From: Bolinopsis microptera
Lineage: Eukaryota > Ctenophora > Tentaculata > Lobata > Bolinopsidae
DNA length: 60,000 nt
Assembly (NCBI RefSeq): GCF_026151205.1
Contig: NC_087081.1
Span: 13,746,340-13,806,339, forward strand
Direction: 5' to 3'
Shown here piece after piece: positions 10,207 to 19,958 of this stretch; the first letter of the stretch is position 1, and each line of letters begins with the position of its first letter. The notes beneath the pieces were generated by a model. It saw nothing but the letters and a program-made list of their open reading frames with translations, ran no database searches and was not told where the DNA came from. A program made the translations under genes and the position numbers.

Positions 10207-13200
10207 ATGACTCCGCAAAATAACAGCAATAGTGGGTTGGCATGCCCAAAAATCGGTTCTTTCAACTGCAATGGTATGGGAAACCCGATTAAACGTAATC
10301 TTGTCTTAAACTGGCTAAAAAATAAACCTGAGAAAATTATTTGTCTTCAAGAAACACATTCAACTCCTCAAGTTGAGAGAGAGTGGAAAAATTCTTGGGA
10401 CGGGGAGATAATCTTTAACCATGGTACTTCAAACTCAACCGGTATCGCCCTACTTGTTAAACCTGATGCTTCGAATCTCACTATTATTAACCATCGCAGC
10501 ATCAGCCAAGGTCGCGCGACCCTTGTAGAAATAGAGTACGACTCTCTCAAATTGTGTTTGGTGAATGTATACTGCCCAAATAATGACGATGTGTCATTTC
10601 TTGAAAACATATTTTTAGAAACTCTCAGTCGTTCACGAGATGATCAAATAATTTTTGTGGGAGACTGGAATACAGTTCTGAACAACATGTTGGATAAGCA
10701 GGGGGGGTCCGCCACCCATGCAAATAGTCGCTGCCAGAAATTCATTAATGATTGCATTAGCGACTATGGGTTTAGTGATATTTTCCGTCTTAACAGAGGT
10801 GCTGAGGCACGGGTTTTTACTCATTTTAACAAAAAGTACAAAACTCAGTCTAGATTAGATTTTTTCTTGATCCAAGATAGCCTAGTCAACCTACCTGTAT
10901 GTGATACAGAAATAAGTCATGGCTATAAATCTGATCACAGCTACATCTCGCTATCCCTCCAGGGCTCTACTATTGCACACGGAAAAGGATATTGGAAAAT
11001 AAACAACTCTCATCTCCTAGATCAAAATTTCATTAACGAAATAAAGAAAATCATTGACAATACTAAAGAAGATAGCTTTGATTCTTACGGGGGTCTTTGG
11101 GACGTTATAAAAATGAAGATAAAACAGTTCGCAATGACTTTTGGTAAAAAGAAGAAAAAAGAAATCACAGTGAAAAAAGAAAAGTTAAAAAAAGATATTG
11201 AAGATTGTAAAAAAGATTTGAACCTAACAAACTGTACGATACTACAAAAGAAATTATTTGAAGCAGAATTAGATTTAAATCATATTATAGATCAGGAGGT
11301 GAGAGGTGCAATTACTAGATCACGTGTGCAGTGGACAGAGGAGGGGGAGCGCTCGACTAAATACTTTTTTGGACTGGAAAAATCAAACGGCAAGAAAAAA
11401 AGTATTAGTAAACTGATAGACATCGAAGGCAATGACCTCACGGACCAGGAAAACATCTCTAGTCACGTGGTTAACTTTTATCAGAACCTGTATAACTCAA
11501 CTAACCCATCTCCCACTGAGATAGATAATTATGTAACCAGCAGCGATTTAAAGCAAATCCCACAAGAAATTACGGAAACCTTGGAGGGGCCTATCACGTT
11601 GCACGAAATGGATGCTATTGTCAATAAATTAACCAACAATAAATCTCCAGGTTGGGACGGGCTTTCTGCTGAATTTTACAAAACTTTTTGGATTGATATC
11701 AGGCAGATCCTGTATAACTCCTATTTAGAATCTATTAACAGGGGATGCTTGTCGCCCTCGCAGAGAATAGGTATTCTTACCCTTATTCCCAAGCCAAAAA
11801 GCCCAGTGGAACTTAATTACATAAAGAATTGGAGACCTATTACTCTGCTTAATATTGACTATAAAATCTTCACACATATAGCTAAAAATAGGATTATGAA
11901 GGCTATCCCTAGCATAATCAGCAATACCCAGTCAGGCTTTCAAGCGGGCAGGAGTACAGCAGATAATCTTATTCTCATGTCAATGGTTCTGGAATCATTT
12001 AACAACGACACAGAACAAGAGGGCCTCCTATTACAGATTGATTTTGAAAAGTGTTTTGATTCGGTAGAACATAACTTTGTCTTCAGTACTCTTGAAAAAT
12101 TGGGTTTCAGCGAATACATTATTAAACTGATTAAAGTGGCTTTTCAAGCATGCTTTAGCTACGCCAATATTAATGGGTTTTTAAGCTCGCCTATTTATAT
12201 TCTAAGAGGTCTTCACCAGGGTAGTCCACTGTCTCCTATTCTCTTTCTTATTGTGGCTCAAACTTTCTCGAATAAAATTCAGATTAATCCTAATATCAGG
12301 GGTCTTAACATATCAGGTGTGGAAATCTTACAGAGTCTCTTTGCAGACGACACTGATCTGTTTCTAAAAGCTTCAATTGAAAGTGTAGAGGCGGTTATGA
12401 CAGAACTCAGAACTTTTGCTCAGTGCTCGGGGTGTAAAGCTAACATCGACAAAACTAGATGTATTCCTTTAGGTCGAGCTCGTCTTAATACAACTCTACT
12501 AGAATCCCTTCAAAGTTTATACGGCTATGATTTTATAACAAACAACTTCACCGCTTTGGGTATAGTTTATATGAACGATGGCTCACTGATGGATATTGTC
12601 AACAGTAATTATAATGATAAATTGATTAAGGTTCAGTCTTGGATAAACCGATGGAGCAAGAGGGATTTGACGCTTATGGGTAAATGCACAGTCATTAAAA
12701 CCCTTCTCTTTTCCCAAATAACATATCTTGTTTCTCCTCTCCCTCGACCGGATGCTTCCTTTATCAGAATCTTTGACACGGCTATTTTCCATTTTCTTTG
12801 GGGTTGCAAACGCGATAAAGTAAAACGTGAGATTATTACCCGAAATAAGGAACATGGAGGCCTGGGACTTTTTTATTTATCTGATTTTATTATAGGTCTT
12901 AAAACCAGCCTCATATCCAAGCTACTAAATAATTCCTTTCACCACACTTGGAAAGATATTATGATTATGCAGCTGAAATTTCCTGACCATATCACTATCT
13001 CCGTAGAAAACGGTCTTGCTAAAACCAATTGCTATTTTACTCAAGACGTCCTTAATTGTTACACTGAGTGGAAGATAAGTTCGGTAAATGCAGCCTTGGG
13101 TTCTATTGATCACTGCGTGTGGTACAACCAAGCAATAACCGACATCGGGGCCAAACTTTGGAACAATCATCTGATTGATAAGGGAATATTTTACATCTCA

Positions 13201-13986
13201 GATTTCCTTTCGATAGACCAAAGTACAATCCTTAACTACGATATGTTCATTAACAAGTGGGAGTTGTCTCCAAATACTATTTCCAAAACTGAGTACTGTA
13301 ACATTATCATGGGGATACGGAGATATAACTGCCCCACTATTAACTCAAGGAATATTGAGTTTGTTGACTCAAATATAAAACTTAAATTTTTACATTCTGT
13401 AACTGGACAGGTGAAGGGAAGTAAAATTCGGAATAAAATGTACGACTCTATCTGCCCAAACGAGCTGTCCCCATTACGTCAATGGGTTATTGACCTAAAT
13501 AATCAACCAATAGATTGGGCGGTCGTTCTTAGCAACCTATTTTTCTTAGTATCTAAAAATTTTAAGTTGATTCAATTTCAGTACAAGCTTTTAATGAGGA
13601 TCACGACATGTAGATACATGAGACACAAAATGAAAATTGTTACAGATACTCCCATGTGTAGCCTGTGTAACACATACTTAGAAACAATTCCTCATATCTA
13701 TCTCCATTGTATCCACACAAATAGCTTCATCACAATACTTGAAGACTTTATAAAAAGGAATATCGATAGAAATTACAACGACCCCAATAAAATTAATTTT
13801 ATAGTTTGTAATCACACTTCACAAATTATAAATTATTTTAATATTGTTGCCAAATGGTACATTAGCAAAAGATTTCAGGCAGGGGACATGCCGATCTGGC
13901 AGGGATATATCAAACTTCTTAAACTTTCACTTACAGGAGACAAAATAGGCCACAAAAGTTCTATTGTGTCGATCTTGGCCGATTAG
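10207..13986 (+). CDS. L1/Tx1-type LINE ORF2: endonuclease and reverse transcriptase, intact
   Basis: The 1259-residue frame has no stops or frameshifts. Residues about 15-250 form an AP-type endonuclease (IGSFNCNGMG, CLQETHS, VGDWNTVL, DFFLIQDS, SDHSYISL). A basic linker follows at about 310-345. The reverse transcriptase spans about 510-780: LIPKPKS, NWRPITLLN, SGFQAGRSTADN, LQIDFEKCFDSV, GLHQGSPLSPILF and the catalytic FADD (SLFADDTDLF). Near the C-terminus is a CSLCN...HIYLHC zinc-knuckle-like motif. This order and the QGSPLSP/FADD signature fit the L1/Tx1 group. The protein would nick target DNA and copy its own RNA. The ATG at 10207 is three bases from the insertion junction. Confidence 0.94.
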   Translation: MTPQNNSNSGLACPKIGSFNCNGMGNPIKRNLVLNWLKNKPEKIICLQETHSTPQVEREWKNSWDGEIIFNHGTSNSTGIALLVKPDASNLTIINHRSISQGRATLVEIEYDSLKLCLVNVYCPNNDDVSFLENIFLETLSRSRDDQIIFVGDWNTVLNNMLDKQGGSATHANSRCQKFINDCISDYGFSDIFRLNRGAEARVFTHFNKKYKTQSRLDFFLIQDSLVNLPVCDTEISHGYKSDHSYISLSLQGSTIAHGKGYWKINNSHLLDQNFINEIKKIIDNTKEDSFDSYGGLWDVIKMKIKQFAMTFGKKKKKEITVKKEKLKKDIEDCKKDLNLTNCTILQKKLFEAELDLNHIIDQEVRGAITRSRVQWTEEGERSTKYFFGLEKSNGKKKSISKLIDIEGNDLTDQENISSHVVNFYQNLYNSTNPSPTEIDNYVTSSDLKQIPQEITETLEGPITLHEMDAIVNKLTNNKSPGWDGLSAEFYKTFWIDIRQILYNSYLESINRGCLSPSQRIGILTLIPKPKSPVELNYIKNWRPITLLNIDYKIFTHIAKNRIMKAIPSIISNTQSGFQAGRSTADNLILMSMVLESFNNDTEQEGLLLQIDFEKCFDSVEHNFVFSTLEKLGFSEYIIKLIKVAFQACFSYANINGFLSSPIYILRGLHQGSPLSPILFLIVAQTFSNKIQINPNIRGLNISGVEILQSLFADDTDLFLKASIESVEAVMTELRTFAQCSGCKANIDKTRCIPLGRARLNTTLLESLQSLYGYDFITNNFTALGIVYMNDGSLMDIVNSNYNDKLIKVQSWINRWSKRDLTLMGKCTVIKTLLFSQITYLVSPLPRPDASFIRIFDTAIFHFLWGCKRDKVKREIITRNKEHGGLGLFYLSDFIIGLKTSLISKLLNNSFHHTWKDIMIMQLKFPDHITISVENGLAKTNCYFTQDVLNCYTEWKISSVNAALGSIDHCVWYNQAITDIGAKLWNNHLIDKGIFYISDFLSIDQSTILNYDMFINKWELSPNTISKTEYCNIIMGIRRYNCPTINSRNIEFVDSNIKLKFLHSVTGQVKGSKIRNKMYDSICPNELSPLRQWVIDLNNQPIDWAVVLSNLFFLVSKNFKLIQFQYKLLMRITTCRYMRHKMKIVTDTPMCSLCNTYLETIPHIYLHCIHTNSFITILEDFIKRNIDRNYNDPNKINFIVCNHTSQIINYFNIVAKWYISKRFQAGDMPIWQGYIKLLKLSLTGDKIGHKSSIVSILAD

Positions 13987-14451
13987 GGCAAATTGTCCAC
14001 CCCATTTATATTGCTGTCTTTGTTATTTTATTATCAATGGTTATTGTTACTATCTTACAGTACTACTAACTGTTTTTTGTAGTACATGCCCTGATTCCTT
14101 CCATTCCTAAACTACCTTACAAGCTCTTCCTCTTTTAAACCCTTTTCAATCACTTCATTTCACTCATTCACTTCATATCTTATTACCACAGTATCTGCCA
14201 AAACCAACATGGCCCATGTGGAAGGGGGCCTTGACGTTGTTTACCACTTGGCCCTGCATCCCAAGCTGAAGGTCGGCCTCCACTCTCTAAAAACATACCT
14301 TCAGTGAAGGCAGATGGTCAGCTAATAGCGATGATAGGGCTTGGTGTGAACAAATCTTGACCTACTTTCACACCCTTGGGACGACTCTCGCAAATGCGAG
14401 AGTAATGACCCAGGGGAGGGCCCCATTGGTTTTAGTAGGTTGCCTTTTTAA
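13987..14451 (+). other. 3' UTR of the L1/Tx1-type LINE
   Basis: Non-coding sequence between the ORF2 stop and the poly-A tail. It includes a G/C-richer block from about 14210 and the stem-loop listed separately. Confidence 0.75.
14373..14416 (+). other. stem-loop near the LINE 3' end
   Basis: An outer stem CCCTTGGG/CCCAGGGG (one G-U pair) encloses a perfect inner hairpin CTCTCGC-AAAT-GCGAGAG, with small internal loops between. It lies about 35 bases before the A-rich tail. Some LINE reverse transcriptases recognise a 3' stem-loop of their RNA; that role here is inference. Confidence 0.6.
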
Positions 14452-14465
14452 AATAAAAAAAAAAG

Positions 14466-14507
<42 letters not shown>

Positions 14508-14512
<5 letters not shown>

Positions 14513-15257
14513 CGAGTTTAAGTTTCTTAAGAATAAGATCATGATTTACAGAATCAAAGGCTTTAGCAAAATCAAAGTAAATGATGTCTACACTTATAGT
14601 CGAACAGTCATTGAGGGATAGCGTGACACTGTCAATAAAGTTAATCATATTTGTGGTACAAGATCTGTCTCCAAGAAATCCATGCTGTCTATCATCAAGA
14701 AGATGCATTGTTTTATTCAAGAGTTCCTGTTTAATAAGGCGTTCAAATGTTTTCATTATAAGACTAGTTAGGGAAATCGGCCGATAATTCTCAATGTCCT
14801 CCTTACTACCCTTCTTGTGAACCGGAACTACGTGAGCCAGCTTCCATTCAGTTGGAATAATACCGGAGTTATATGATATCTCAAATAAAATTGAAAGTGG
14901 GCAAGCGAGACTACCAGCACAGTTCTTCAGTATCTTACCATGGATACCGTCAGGGCCGCAAGCTTTGTTAGAATTAATGTTCCTTAAGAGATGTTTTATA
15001 TTCTCTGCACAGAAAGTTAAGTCGAATTCAGTATCACTTCTCCAATCAATATCAATATCATACTTAGATTCGTCAGAAAATTGTTCTGAGAAATACTGAT
15101 TGAACATATTTGCTTTGTCTAATGGAGATTCTCTGTATGTTTCTCTAAGGTACATCCTATCCGGTATTCTTGAATTCTTTGAAGAGGATTTTACATGCGA
15201 CCAGAATTTCTTTGAGATCAATGCAGGGTCATCATCGTTATATAGATTATCGTTCAT
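14508..15257 (-). pseudogene. CR1/L2-type LINE reverse transcriptase, N-terminal half
   Basis: The frame encodes the linker and RT fingers: KACGPDGIHGKILK, PIFILFE-like SILFEISYNSG, WKLAHVVPVHKKG, NYRPISLTSLIMKTFE, QHGFLGDRSCTTN, IIYFDFAKAFDSVNHD and LILKKLK. It ends where the younger LINE's A-rich tail begins; the RT continues at 10203. Upstream, the same frame continues across TAG 15336-15338 into the endonuclease part. Confidence 0.88.
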
Positions 15258-15335
15258 CTTCTGATCAGATAGATTTTTGAACTGTGTTCTTAGTGAGCAA
15301 AACTTAAAATAATCCTTTTGTTGGCCGGTTAGTTT

Positions 15336-16949
15336 CTACTTTTCATGAGCTCTTTTTTTCTTCAAGTATGCCTCATGGGCCTCTGAGTCAAACCAGGGAT
15401 TTCTATATGCTAACTTTAAAGTAATAGTTGGGATATGCTTTGAGATACTTTTCGATATTACAGACTTTAAGGCAAGCCAACAATATTCAGGATCTCCTAG
15501 CTTTAAAAACATAGCATTCCAGTCAATAGAATTCAAGTCTTCGTTAATGGCCGTCCAGTTTGCCTTCTTAAAGTTGAGAATCTTTCTTTTAGGACATTTA
15601 GAATAAGTGATTTTTGTAGCAACTTTAAAAGCTATTGGATAATGGTCAGATTTGCAAGCACCGTGACCCTTCAATACCGTAAGATCTCTTACTAAATTTT
15701 TACAATTACTCAAAAGAAGGTCTAGTATGTTACCCTTAACATGTGTAGGACTACTTATACATTGATCTAGATCAAAGTTATGGAATGTTGTAATGAAGTC
15801 CTCTTCAATTAAACTAGAAGGTGTAACAATTCCGTCCTCAGAAAACCAATCTACTCCATTGAGATTAAAATCACCAACGATGAAAAGTTTTTTAGGGCGT
15901 TTGCTTGAGTAGAAAGACTTGATTGTACTGGCAATACTTTCATGGTTTACTGTTCCTAAAGTTCCGACTCTGTAAACCACACAAAAAATGTATTTACTTT
16001 CACCTATGTTTATTTCAATAGCGGCCATTTCGGACCCCTTACGTACAGACAGTCTTTTGATTTCAGCTTGAATATCAGATCTGATTGCTATCAAGACTCC
16101 TCCACCATTTTTCCTATATTTTTTCGGATTGTTATCATCAGGTGGATGTGATACTTTTGAGCGATCATTTCTAAATACTTCATAGTTAGAGCTTTGAATG
16201 ACCTCTCTATCCATTACAGAGTTTTTAAGCCAAGTCTCTGTAAGCAGAATAACGTCAGGATGTGAATCTTCAATATGTGCATTAAGTTCATATATTTTGG
16301 ATTTATCAAGATGAGGTTGCTTACTGTTAAGTTGAGAAAACGGTATCAAGCCTTGAACATTCTGATAATAGACTGATATGTGATTAGGGCCGGGATTAAG
16401 CATACTAGGGTTTGATATTGCAATAAGCAAGAAGTTTAAGGTCAATAGAAGTAAAATCGACATACTCAGAACTTGCCTAGATGTGCTAGTTACTGCACCA
16501 AACACTATATTAGCGGCAGTCAGCCTTTCAACTCGGTATCTCCGACTGAGTCTTTGGTACTGAGTAAAGATGAAGTTCTTAATTGCAAAACCAAAGATAT
16601 ACAGGTATGCACAATTAATATGAGACACAAGTGGGAAGGCCTTACTGGTATTAAAGTAGAATCTACTGGGATGAATAAACCTATCAATCTCATTGGACTC
16701 TTTCGAGCTTGTTAAAATCATACCAATTAGACAAAACATGATGAACAAGTGCAGAACATAGATACCAATGTTAGATGGTCTAGAATTGAAGATAAGTGCA
16801 TCTTCAAATATCCTAGTCCTGATATCCGATCCAAACCTAACCCCCCTACCCCAAGCAGAACTATCCACTTGACAGGAATTCTTTGGTGCTCTAGAATTAC
16901 AAAAGCAGCCGATTCGCATCCTGTAAAGTGTTAGATCGATCATTGTCAA
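15336..16949 (-). pseudogene. CR1/L2-type LINE ORF2 N-terminus with endonuclease domain
   Basis: Endonuclease motifs start about 190 residues into the frame: ISVYYQNVQGL, VILLTETWL, GGGVLIAI, VVYRVG, FIVGDFNLNGVDW, ILDLLLSNC and SDHYPIAF. The first about 150 residues are hydrophobic in places and may include non-coding sequence upstream of the true ORF2 start, which cannot be fixed. The frame ends at TAG 15336-15338 just after KKKRAHEK; the next codons (KLTGQQKDYFK) continue in frame to the RT half, so the TAG interrupts one protein. Confidence 0.85.
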
Positions 16950-17128
16950 AAATTTAATTCAAATGTAATTTAAAATATGCATACAGCCTACCAGTGTGAA
17001 CCATTGGGTTGCACCCTGGCAATTAAAAATCATTTGTGTTAATGAAAACATATTTCAAAATTGTTCAACCCTGAATTGACTCCATTACCGCAGCACAGTA
17101 GGTATCAAATTTTTAATTGAATTGCGGT

Positions 17129-17470
17129 TTAGAAACCAAGAGGATTGAACCATTTTGAATGAATAATAAATATGTAGAATCTTGCAAGAACACCCATGCC
17201 TTTATTATTTGGGTGAATATCAAAACGCTGTTTCTTAGTGTCAAAATGCGGGAAAAGTCTCGTGTTGATGCAGCCCCTAGCATCCAAGAAAGCAGGAAAG
17301 ATATCTAAGAAATAATGCCTATACCGGGAGCACATATTGTAAATCAGATTGTTCATTCGAATAACATTTCTCTCAGTAAATTTACAACCATTAGGATTAA
17401 TTGGAGGAACAGATTGAAACCATACTTTTGCAGTTGGAAGTATCAACTGAAATATTGTTAATTGATCCAT
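17129..17470 (-). pseudogene. CR1/L2-type LINE ORF1, C-terminal SGNH-esterase-like fragment
   Basis: The 113-residue frame shows the last blocks of an SGNH/GDSL-type hydrolase: VWFQSVPP, an RMNNLIYNMC segment, and DIHPNNKGMGVLARFY, in which D and H would be catalytic. ORF1 proteins of CR1/L2-type LINEs commonly carry such an esterase domain. The N-terminal part with the serine block is missing, so the LINE is 5'-truncated near 17470. It lies about 180 bp upstream of the ORF2 frame, as expected in a two-ORF LINE. Confidence 0.75.
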
Positions 17471-17539
17471 AGTACGTAATATAGGGTGTTTAAGTTGGTA
17501 TACTAATATTTACTCGATTTCACACATGTCGAGATATCA

Positions 17540-18060
17540 TACAAATTTATGTGACTAAATTTACCTATTTCTGCCTTCTGTATTTGTATTTGCCTATAAC
17601 AATGAAATATGTGAACAATTCCAAACACATTCAGCTCACAAAATAATGCTAGACTATTCGGCATTTCTTGTCAGGATGTCATAAACATCCCTCATATAAA
17701 TTTCTTAAATGTGTGACGGAGTTTACATGGTGCTACCATTTAACGAAAAAAGTCGCTATATATGTAGATAATAGTCATATGCAACTATCCTATAAATTTG
17801 AAATTCGAAAATTTGGTCAAACACGGTAACAAGGGGTCCATATAAACTCTGTCACATTTTTATAGTGTGACAAAGTTTACAACTCACTACCGGCCGCATT
17901 TAAGCGATATCTTATCGTCTGATAAAGATATCGTTATGCGACAAAGTTTATCTAGAGGATGAAACGATTATCCTAACCATTGAGGGTTTATATAGTTTTA
18001 TAGTGTGACACATTTTACATCATCGTGCCATTTAGTAGGGTCACTAATATTTACCAATAT
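17540..18060 (+). repeat. second block of the TGTGAC-AA-TTTAC motif array
   Basis: Motif copies: TGTGACTAAATTTAC (17550), TGTGACGGAGTTTAC (17712), TGTGACAAAGTTTAC (17866), a GCGACAAAGTTTAT form (about 17939), TGTGACACATTTTAC (18004), plus a reverse-complement form near 17841-17856. Spacing is irregular, 60-160 bp. An imperfect hairpin, CGATATCTTATC with GATAAAGATATCG, lies at 17905-17933. The block has the same motif as 7.2-8.6 kb, on the other side of the LINEs. Confidence 0.7.
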
Positions 18061-18458
18061 CCTCAAACTTCAATGAACGTGTCCAAATACATATTTATAA
18101 ATAATATGTATTTAACATTGAATAATGTTTATAAATGTTTATAAACACAAATATGTCTCACAGTGATGGAGTTATGTGTCTTTTTCAGGGTATTCATCAC
18201 TTATCAATGCCATGAAGCTGATCGTTGCTGTAATCTGTATTCTGAAATGGTGATTTTATTGCCGAGTGACACATTATTTCTGGTATTGTACATGTAATTT
18301 CTGGTAATCAGCACAGTTCATGTTCAAAACACGAAAGTAAATTTGTTCACAACAGTCAAGTTCAAAATAAGTTAGATAATGTCAATGTGTGTATCAAACA
18401 GCAATTGAATTTTAGGAATTCAACACAATTTTTAATTTGAAAATTGAATTAATTATTA

Positions 18459-18769
18459 TCTCTATTATATAATTCAGAGAATTCTTTCTGTTGTTGTATG
18501 TACGACCGCCCACGTGCAAATTAGATGAGAAATAGGAATTTAGGTAACAACCTAAAGGTTCCATAGCAACGGTGTTTTAATGCACACATGCACGTGCAAA
18601 GATTGTTTTAACGTCATTTTGATCGGTTTTGTGGTAATTGCGTTGTGTTTAGAGTGTTTTATATTTAAATCGGCTGTATCTTCGGTTGAGATGGATATTT
18701 TTTGATGCGATTAAAACTTTCTTTCAAAGAATACTACTAGCTTCGTCCCTGTTACCACGGGCTTTCTAG
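18459..18769 (+). mobile_element. Helitron-like non-autonomous element, copy 1
   Basis: Begins TCTCTATTATATAATTCAGA and ends ACGGGCTTTCTAG followed by T. A short hairpin (CCTGT-TACC-ACGGG) lies just before the CTAG end. A 5' TC, a 3' hairpin, a CTAG end and insertion between A and T, with no terminal inverted repeats, are the features of Helitron-type rolling-circle elements. 311 bp; no coding capacity. Copy 2 follows without a gap. Confidence 0.62.
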
Positions 18770-19083
18770 TCTCTATTATAATTCAGAGAATTATTTCTGT
18801 ATGTAGAATGTATGTACGACCGCCCACGTGCAAATTAGATAAAAAATAGGAATTTAGGTAACAACCAAAAGGTTCCATAGCAACGGTGTTTTAATGCACA
18901 CATGCACGTGCAAAGATTGTTTTAACGTCATTTTGATCGGTTTTGTGGTAATTACGTTGTGTTTAAAGTGTTTTATATTTAAATCTGCTGTATCTTCGGT
19001 TGAGATGGATATTTTTTGATGCGATTAAAACTTTATTTCAAAGAATACTACTAGGTTCGTCCCTGTAACCACGGGCTTTCTAG
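18770..19083 (+). mobile_element. Helitron-like non-autonomous element, copy 2 (head-to-tail with copy 1)
   Basis: Begins TCTCTATTATAATTCAGAGA at the first base after copy 1's CTAG, and ends ACGGGCTTTCTAG at 19083, followed by T. It aligns with copy 1 over its full length with few differences (for example AACCAAAAGG versus AACCTAAAGG). Direct head-to-tail abutment suggests rolling-circle multimer insertion, or insertion of one copy at the T after the other's CTAG. Confidence 0.62.
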
Positions 19084-19343
19084 TATATATATAAATCAAG
19101 CGTTACATTTCAGCCATGCAAAATTACAATGACATATTTTGATATACTAATTGATAAATGTTACTGCAATATAAGTTGCTTAATGTTTGGCCGGATGACA
19201 ACTAACGAGAAAAATAAACTTGATTAGATAATAATTAATTCGGCTAAACCAACACATAGCAGGAGCCACATTAACGTTTGGGGCCGTCAAAAATAGAAGT
19301 GTTATCACGAAAAAGCACTTAAAAAGGGTCATTTTTTACTAAC

Positions 19344-19434
19344 CTTCAATTCTCGTTGAACTGGTTGAAGCTGATATCCTCTCTTTCTTCCTGTTGAACA
19401 TTCTTATAGTCTTTATACAGCATCGTCTTCGTTC
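19344..19434 (-). pseudogene. exon-like segment, copy A (stop near its end)
   Basis: On the minus strand the segment runs from acceptor CCAACTCCAG to donor AAG|GTTAGT. Read in phase 1 it encodes TKTMLYKDYKNVQQEE... and meets TGA two bases before the donor. The equivalent in copy B (21661-21766) is 15 bp longer, a multiple of three, with the same splice sites. This looks like a charged cytoplasmic or linker exon of a gene duplicated with the segment; its identity is unknown. Confidence 0.35.
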
Positions 19435-19952
19435 CTGGAGTTGGTTATTAATAACTTAAAATAAGAGTAAATTATCATTAATTGACGATATAAAGATCTT
19501 CTCGCTTTTGCCATTTGAAATGGAAAGCACCGGATTTCCAGTCAGTTCTAATATTTGCTAGACAATATCACCAAGCTATCAATGGCGTATGTTATTACAA
19601 TTGACTAGGCTCTACGTATTAAGTATAGGTACGTACCGTAATTGTAGCTGCTGATAAAAGCTGAAAGTAGGTTTAAAAACGAAGGCAAATAAGTTTTCTT
19701 CTCTAAGGTTGTTATATATCAGGGCTGGATAAACTTCAGCAGTTCAAAACTAATTACAACACAACAAATCTATTACATTTATTGAATATTATGTAATATT
19801 TTAAGCGGGTAATATTATCCTGTCCAAACCCAGGATACATAACATGAAGACTTTGTTGTAACTTTGTATGAGAAGTATTAAAATAAGCCTAATAATGTTA
19901 AAATTTTTTGGATATTGATTGAGCAGTTTTTTGAAAGATTTCGACGAAAAAA
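19435..19952. other. non-coding remainder of copy A and upstream flank of the fold-back element
   Basis: A+T-rich sequence with no ORF of note. The 63-codon minus frame at 19801-19992 runs into the fold-back element and is not supported. Confidence 0.4.
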
Positions 19953-19958
19953 GTAATC

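Larger units (their letters stand above)
10204..14507 (+). mobile_element. L1/Tx1-type LINE insertion with poly-A tail and target-site duplication
   Basis: The insert contains one long ORF2 (10207-13986), a 3' UTR of about 460 bp and a terminal A-rich tail (about 14452-14510). It is flanked by (AAA)GACGAGTT at 10193-10203 and 14508-14518, the hallmark of target-primed reverse transcription. The left junction is only three bases before the ORF2 ATG, so no ORF1 is present and the copy is 5'-truncated. It lies in opposite orientation inside the RT of the older LINE. An intact ORF and a long tail suggest a young insertion. Confidence 0.93.
8960..17470 (-). mobile_element. CR1/L2-type LINE, 5'-truncated, decayed, split by a second LINE
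   Basis: Read on the minus strand from 17470 to about 8960, the order is ORF1 end (esterase type), AP-like endonuclease, reverse transcriptase, C-terminal region, and a G-rich 3' end (GGGTTGGG-like repeats at about 8966-9000). An esterase-type ORF1 with a Jockey/CR1-like RT points to the CR1/L2 group. It is interrupted at 10204-14507 by a plus-strand LINE whose target duplication is GACGAGTT. Removing the insert rejoins the RT in the expected order (FDSVNHD before, SGVPQGS after). Two in-frame stops (TAG 15336-15338 and TAA 9548-9550) show it is inactive. Confidence 0.87.
18090..19600. repeat. segmental duplication, copy A
   Basis: The parts 18090-18436 and about 19275-19600 align with the contiguous block 21268-21915 (copy B). 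The intervening 18437-19274 is absent from copy B and contains two Helitron-like elements. Shared landmarks include TATGTGTCTTTTTCAGG, CATGAAGCTGATCGTTGCTG and TTTGAAATGGAAA. The copies differ by substitutions and small indels, so the duplication is not recent. Confidence 0.85.
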
